From the NCBI GenBank assembly GCA_029098125.1, contig JAQXNS010000121.1:1-32622 (forward strand): a stretch of 32,622 nt of DNA. The letters are read 5' to 3'. The notes beneath the pieces are model-generated. The model saw only the letters and a program-made list of their open reading frames with translations, was not told the origin of the DNA and made no database searches. Source of the stretch: a bacterium. Lineage in GTDB: Bacteria; Bacillota_I; Bacilli_A; RFN20; CAG-826. Made by a program: the position numbers and the translations under genes. Positions 27,477 to 32,622 of this stretch are shown here, one piece after another. The number at the start of each line of letters is the position of its first letter. Positions within the stretch are counted from its first letter, which is position 1.

Positions 27477-28433
27477 ATGGAAGCATCATTTGTTGAGAAT
27501 AAAAACGATAAAAAGACTAAAAAACTAAGAAGCTTTGATAAGAAAAATGGGCAACTTGTTTGGTGGCTCATGTTATTACCTGGTCTAATATTTACACTTA
27601 TTTTTAAATATGGGCCAATGTTTGGTGTTATTATTTCTTTCCAAGAATTTGGTTTAGGTTCTACATCGTTTTTCGGAAATCCTTGGGTTGGCTTTGATAA
27701 CTTTACTTATGCATTTAGATTAAAGCAATTCGGTCAATCCATAGTTAATACATTATTTATTTGTTCTTTTAAAATTGTGCTTGGTATTGTTGTTCCATTG
27801 ATATTAGCACTTTTAATTAATGAAGTTGGTAAAAAATGGTTTGCAAAAATCGTTCAAACAGCATATTTCTTACCATTCTTCCTTTCTTGGGTCATTCTTG
27901 GTGGTATTTTTAACCAAATGTTCTCATACAATGGAATCATTAACACATTAATAAGTCTTTTTGGACAAGATAGAATATTATTTTTACTAGATAACTCTTG
28001 GTTTAGATTCATAATTATTTCCACTGATATTTGGAAAGGTATGGGTTATAACATGATTATCTTCTTAGCAGCAATTACAGGTGTTGACATGTCGTTACAT
28101 GAAGCAGCTGAAATTGACGGTGCTAATAGAATTCAAAGAGTTTGGCACATTACATTACCTGGAATTTTACCTCAAGTTGCATTAATTTCTACACTTTCAA
28201 TTTCTGGTATTTTGAATGGTAATTTCGATCAAGTTTATATTCTTTATAACCCAATGGTTTATAAAGGCGGCGATATTATTGACACATTTATTTTCCGTAT
28301 GATTAGCGAAAACTATGAACGTGGTATGGGTGTTAGTAGTGCAGTCGGTTTAATGAAATCAGTAATCGGTGGAATTTTAGTTGGTGGAACATATTATTTT
28401 GCCTATAAAAAATTCGGTTACCGTATTTTCTAG
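27477..28433 (+). CDS. lplB: ABC permease, LplB type
   Basis: 'WWLMLLPGLIFTLIFKYGPMFGVIISFQEF', EAA-like 'LHEAAEIDGANRIQRVWHITLPGILP'. Confidence 0.9.
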   Translation: MEASFVENKNDKKTKKLRSFDKKNGQLVWWLMLLPGLIFTLIFKYGPMFGVIISFQEFGLGSTSFFGNPWVGFDNFTYAFRLKQFGQSIVNTLFICSFKIVLGIVVPLILALLINEVGKKWFAKIVQTAYFLPFFLSWVILGGIFNQMFSYNGIINTLISLFGQDRILFLLDNSWFRFIIISTDIWKGMGYNMIIFLAAITGVDMSLHEAAEIDGANRIQRVWHITLPGILPQVALISTLSISGILNGNFDQVYILYNPMVYKGGDIIDTFIFRMISENYERGMGVSSAVGLMKSVIGGILVGGTYYFAYKKFGYRIF

Positions 28434-28442
28434 GAGGGAGTT

Positions 28443-29345
28443 ATGGCGATTAAAACTACTAAATCACGTAAAGTATTCGTTGCATGTAATTATTTCTTCC
28501 TAGCTTTACTTGCATTGATTTGCTTTTTCCCATTTATTCACTTATTAGCTTTATCTTTTTCAAGTGATGAATTCACCTCTCAAGGTTTAGTTTCAATTTT
28601 CCCAATGGGATTCACCATCGATGCATATACAATTCTTGCTGGTAAAGCAGATTTCTTCAAAGCTTTTGGAATTAGCGTTGCAAGAACAGTTCTTGGAACT
28701 GCACTTGCTTTACTTGTCATTATTTTAACGGCTTATCCATTATCAAAATCTAGTAAAGTTTTGAAAGGAAGAACTGCAATTGCCTGGATATTCGTTTTTA
28801 CAATGTTCTTTGGCGGCGGTCTTGCTTCAACTTACATTCTTTATCTAAATCTTGGTTTAATTGACAACTTCTTAGTTTACATTTTACCTGGAGCATGTGA
28901 TGTTTGGTTTTCTTTAATGCTTATGAATTTCTTTAGAGGAATTCCAAAGGAGATTGAAGAAGCAGCATTAATTGATGGATGTAATCATTTCCAAATTTTA
29001 TTTAGAATTTTCGTTCCAATTTCAGTTCCAGTTATTGTCACAATTATTCTTTTCACAGCGGTTGGACAATGGAACTCATGGTTTGATGGTATCTTCTTCA
29101 TGAGTGATACAACATCGTATCCTCTTCAATCATATCTTTACGTTATGCTTGAAAGTAGTGATCCTGCAAAACTTGCACAAAATGGAACATTAACTCCTCA
29201 ACAAATCGAACAATTGAAGAATTTAGGTAGTAAAAATTTACAAGCTGCTCAAATTTTCCTAGGCATGCTTCCAATTACATTAGTTTACCCATTCTTACAA
29301 AAATATTTTATTAAAGGAATCACTATTGGTAGTGTTAAAGGTTAA
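28443..29345 (+). CDS. ytcP: ABC permease, LplC/YtcP type
   Basis: EAA-like 'IEEAALIDGCNHFQILFRIFVPISVPV'; C-terminal 'LVYPFLQKYFIKGITIGSVKG' is typical of YtcP. Confidence 0.92.
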   Translation: MAIKTTKSRKVFVACNYFFLALLALICFFPFIHLLALSFSSDEFTSQGLVSIFPMGFTIDAYTILAGKADFFKAFGISVARTVLGTALALLVIILTAYPLSKSSKVLKGRTAIAWIFVFTMFFGGGLASTYILYLNLGLIDNFLVYILPGACDVWFSLMLMNFFRGIPKEIEEAALIDGCNHFQILFRIFVPISVPVIVTIILFTAVGQWNSWFDGIFFMSDTTSYPLQSYLYVMLESSDPAKLAQNGTLTPQQIEQLKNLGSKNLQAAQIFLGMLPITLVYPFLQKYFIKGITIGSVKG

Positions 29346-29346
29346 T

Positions 29347-31029
29347 ATGAAACATAAAAAGTTATTATTTCTTGGCTTAACATCCCTTCTTTTAACGGCT
29401 TGTTCACAAGAGAATTTATCTTCCTATCCTGAAAAAACAGTTCTTTGTGTCATGAGTGGATACGATGGAGAATCAGCGTATCAAAATGATATATATAGAG
29501 AACTCATTAATAATAATCAAAAGAAATATAATGTTAATTTAAATTTGTATGATTTAGGTAATACAAGAGAATTATTTCAAGATAAATTTTCAGCGGAAAT
29601 AAATAATAAAGCTTATGATTATGTAGTTGTTTTCGGTGATGATTTATCAATGTACACTGAAAAAACTATTAAAACTTATCAAGGTTATAAATTCATCTAT
29701 TTTGATAATGAAAGTGAAGAAAAATATGATAATACAACATCATTTAATTTTTCACCTGAAGAGTTTGGAGCTTTAGCAGCTAAAAAAGTTGAAGAAAAAG
29801 GCAAAAATAACATTGCTTATTTCTATAAATACCAAAATCATTTTAATAACAGAAAATTATATTCATTCTATAACAACTTAACTAATTCAAATATTAAAGT
29901 TGCTGAATATAATTTAGAAGAAAAAGATAATAAAGATAAAACTGAAACCTATATATCTAGAGCTAAAAGTAAATATTCATCTGAAGTATTTTTTGAAGAT
30001 ACAAAAACTAATTATGAATATGTTAAAACCTCTTTAACTGATGACGAAGTAGTATTTTCAACTTATTCTTCTGAAATAAAGAATCATTCTTCCTATATAT
30101 ATAAGGATTATAACAAAATGTTTGATTCTTTACTCAAAGGCATTGCAGAAGGATCAATAGATTTTTCATCAAATCATGAATTTGGGATTGAAGGTGAGTA
30201 TTTATCAACAACTGGCGTTGATTATACAACTATTAATAATTCAAAATTTGACGCGAATAAATATGATGAATTAGATGCATTAAAAGATAAATTCGCTCTT
30301 GATCTTGCTAAAGATTACGAAACTAAAGATTCTGTCTATGGAAAATTCCATGAAGCAGTTCCTCATTGTGACGATGTAAATGACTGGAAATATAATCCAA
30401 GACCTGGTGGTGATTGTTCAAAACCAAAAGATTGGAAAGCATTAGGAATTTGGTCAACAATTTATGCTCAAGATGGAATGAAAAGAACAAATAATACAGG
30501 AATTGAATTCCAAAACATGAGAATCTATGGATATTCATCTAGAAAAGGTTGGGTTTTCCTCGAACATGCTAACCCTGTTGGTTCATTTTATGATGAGAAC
30601 TTTGTAAATGATTACAACAAAAACTTTGAAGGTAAATATTTCAATAATAAAAATGACAAAAAGACAAGAATCTTACTAGATAAAGAAACATATGGTTTTA
30701 ATTACCATCCTTTTGGTCGACAAACTAATCTTGAAGAATTAGATATGCTTGATATTGAATATGTTTATTCAACTATGGATATTCGACTAATTACTTGGGA
30801 CAAGGAAAAACCAAGTGACATCAATGATGCAAAATATGTTGCAAACATTGGTGGTGACTGGTGGGTGTACGTTGGTGCAACATGGAAACCAGATTGGAGC
30901 GCAAATAAAGATGTTGCAGTAGGACAATTTAGAACTATCACAAAAGAATGGAAAACTTTAGAAATGTGTAGTGTCCCACTTGATAAAATTGATCAAATAT
31001 TAGGAAATAAAGAATTTTTGAATAAATAA
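29347..31029 (+). CDS. Lipoprotein with Bmp/periplasmic-binding-like N-terminal domain and unassigned C-terminal domain
   Basis: Start revised to ATG 29347 (lipobox 'SLLLTAC'). N-terminal 'YDYVVVFGDDLSMY...FIYFDN...FSPEEFGALAAKKVEEKGKNNIAYFYKY'; C-terminal Trp/Tyr/Gly-rich region. Confidence 0.7.
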   Translation: MKHKKLLFLGLTSLLLTACSQENLSSYPEKTVLCVMSGYDGESAYQNDIYRELINNNQKKYNVNLNLYDLGNTRELFQDKFSAEINNKAYDYVVVFGDDLSMYTEKTIKTYQGYKFIYFDNESEEKYDNTTSFNFSPEEFGALAAKKVEEKGKNNIAYFYKYQNHFNNRKLYSFYNNLTNSNIKVAEYNLEEKDNKDKTETYISRAKSKYSSEVFFEDTKTNYEYVKTSLTDDEVVFSTYSSEIKNHSSYIYKDYNKMFDSLLKGIAEGSIDFSSNHEFGIEGEYLSTTGVDYTTINNSKFDANKYDELDALKDKFALDLAKDYETKDSVYGKFHEAVPHCDDVNDWKYNPRPGGDCSKPKDWKALGIWSTIYAQDGMKRTNNTGIEFQNMRIYGYSSRKGWVFLEHANPVGSFYDENFVNDYNKNFEGKYFNNKNDKKTRILLDKETYGFNYHPFGRQTNLEELDMLDIEYVYSTMDIRLITWDKEKPSDINDAKYVANIGGDWWVYVGATWKPDWSANKDVAVGQFRTITKEWKTLEMCSVPLDKIDQILGNKEFLNK

Positions 31030-31041
31030 CAAGGAGGAAAT

Positions 31042-32622
31042 ATGAAAAAATTCGTACTTAAAACATTATTATGTTTATCAGCAATTGCTTTAGTTGGTTG
31101 TGGGCCAAATAATCAAAACGGTAACCCAGATGATCCAGGAATTACTGATAAAGAAAACGTTAAGGTTGCCGGACTTGAACTTGCAGAAAGCGCAACTGTC
31201 GATTGTGGTTTTACTAAACAATTAACAGCTAATGTTTTACCTGAAAATGCAACAAACAAGAACGTTACCTGGAGTAGTGCTAACCCAGAAATAGCTACAG
31301 TTGATCAAACTGGATTAGTTACAGGTGTAAACCATGGTACAACAACAATTACTTGTACTACAGAAGATGGTGGTATTAAGAGGGAATGTGAAGTTACTGT
31401 TGAGGGATATAGATTGTCCGATAAAATCTTCAATAACTTCGGAAAACTTGAATTAAATGATTATAATGTTGATTCAGAAGGCTTTGAACAATATAAAATT
31501 GATGATTCACATGAAGATTACATTGAATTCTCATTTAATAGAAAGACTACAAAAGAATGGTCAAGTGCAAGACTTTGGTATAATCCAAAAGATACAATTA
31601 CTTCACTTGATGTAGAAGTCGAACTTTTTAAAGGTACAGTTCCTGCAATTATGGTTGAGTTTGCTGGAGAAAGTGATTTCAAACAATTTAAACGTATTCC
31701 ATTAACTGCTGATCAAACTTCAAAGTTGCACGTCAATATGACAGATTATAATATTAAAACTGGTGATGAAGGAAATGGATCATGGGGCTTTATCTTCTTT
31801 GAATTAAATAATCCAAACGACAAATCTGACACAACTAGAGAATTAGATGATGAATGTGTACTTCGTTTCAAAAAAGTATCATTTACTGAAGGTGAAAAAG
31901 AAGTACCTGAAAAAATTAATAATTTCAGATATGAAGCAAAAGCAAAAAAATTAGTCTTTGAAAAGGATATTGCAGCTCAAAATTATGATCTTGAAGTTTA
32001 TAAAGTTGATGGAGAAAACGAAACTAAACTTGATCTTGAAACTCAAATGACACGTTTCACAACTTATGGTGAAAGTATTCCAAATATGGAAGTTGCATTT
32101 ACTCCAAAACATACTGATACTGTAAATCAAGATTTCTCTTCTGTTCCTGGAAATTACAAAGCAAGAATCAGAGGAAAAAATAGTGCTGGTGAAGGCGAAT
32201 GGACAGAATTCCATGAATTTACTGTCAAAGATAGTGGAAATCCAGATGTAACTAAAGGATATGTTCATAAAAATATGGCAAACGATGGTACTATTTATCC
32301 AAATCAATGGAATGGTAATAAAACATATGCAGCTGAATTAACAGATAATGGATATAAATTAACATTTACATCATCAGCAACAGCAGACAATCCAAGTTGG
32401 GATAGCTTCCTTGTTGATTTTGATAAAACACAAAAATTTGAAACATTAACTGTCAAATTTGAAGTTGTTAAATCAGATACTCCATTAAATGATTGCACAA
32501 TTCAATTCAATGACTGGGCTGAAAGTGAACCAGAAAATAGTGATGCGTTAATTCAACACCATTTCTCAATTGGAGATAGAACTGGTGTTATTGAAGAAAC
32601 AGTAACTATTGATAAAGATTTA
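31042..32622 (+). CDS. Lipoprotein with Big_2-type Ig-like domain, truncated by the window end
   Basis: Open frame of 527 codons from ATG 31042 (SD AAGGAGG) with no stop; not in the ORF track. 'MKKFVLKTLLCLSAIALVGCGPNN...VLPENATNKNVTWSSANPEIATVDQTGLVTGVNHGTTTITCTTEDG' is a classic Big_2 signature. Confidence 0.88.
   Translation, partial: MKKFVLKTLLCLSAIALVGCGPNNQNGNPDDPGITDKENVKVAGLELAESATVDCGFTKQLTANVLPENATNKNVTWSSANPEIATVDQTGLVTGVNHGTTTITCTTEDGGIKRECEVTVEGYRLSDKIFNNFGKLELNDYNVDSEGFEQYKIDDSHEDYIEFSFNRKTTKEWSSARLWYNPKDTITSLDVEVELFKGTVPAIMVEFAGESDFKQFKRIPLTADQTSKLHVNMTDYNIKTGDEGNGSWGFIFFELNNPNDKSDTTRELDDECVLRFKKVSFTEGEKEVPEKINNFRYEAKAKKLVFEKDIAAQNYDLEVYKVDGENETKLDLETQMTRFTTYGESIPNMEVAFTPKHTDTVNQDFSSVPGNYKARIRGKNSAGEGEWTEFHEFTVKDSGNPDVTKGYVHKNMANDGTIYPNQWNGNKTYAAELTDNGYKLTFTSSATADNPSWDSFLVDFDKTQKFETLTVKFEVVKSDTPLNDCTIQFNDWAESEPENSDALIQHHFSIGDRTGVIEETVTIDKDL

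Noticed and set aside
31951-32498. Minus-strand ORFs 31951-32307 and 32304-32498
   Set aside because: Antisense to the continuous 31042-32622 frame that encodes a Big_2 lipoprotein; compositions look like translated reverse complement.

Overview
AT-rich window, probably from a Firmicutes/Mollicutes-related genome. TGA acts as a normal stop and Trp is TGG. Two carbohydrate-acquisition loci, both on the + strand, flank a mosaic central block. Locus 1 (about 0-17.4 kb) contains a LacI-type regulator, a large lipoprotein with a GH28/GH49-like beta-helix plus two discoidin-like domains, a surface lipoprotein, an ABC sugar importer (SBP plus two permeases), two tandem GH65 phosphorylase paralogs, a single-ORF fusion of beta-phosphoglucomutase with an MsmK/UgpC-type ABC ATPase, and a second beta-helix lipoprotein. 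This gene set suggests uptake and phosphorolysis of an alpha-glucoside. The central block (about 17.4-22.8 kb) contains a PlsC-like acyltransferase with a zinc ribbon, a glutathione peroxidase, a NUDIX hydrolase, an epimerase, and a DUF3800 gene preceded by a probable small structured RNA. It is punctuated by three copies of a 26-bp repeat and by a partial gene-tail duplication that gives a chimeric small ORF. Locus 2 (about 22.87 kb to the end) contains a YesM/YesN-type two-component system, an LplA/LplB/YtcP-type importer, a lipoprotein with a Bmp-like N-terminus and an unassigned C-terminus, and a Big_2-type lipoprotein that runs off the window and is missing from the ORF track. The best candidates for something new are the ncRNA-DUF3800 module, the enzyme-ATPase fusion and the divergent beta-helix hydrolases. 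All calls are from reading the sequence; no searches were run.
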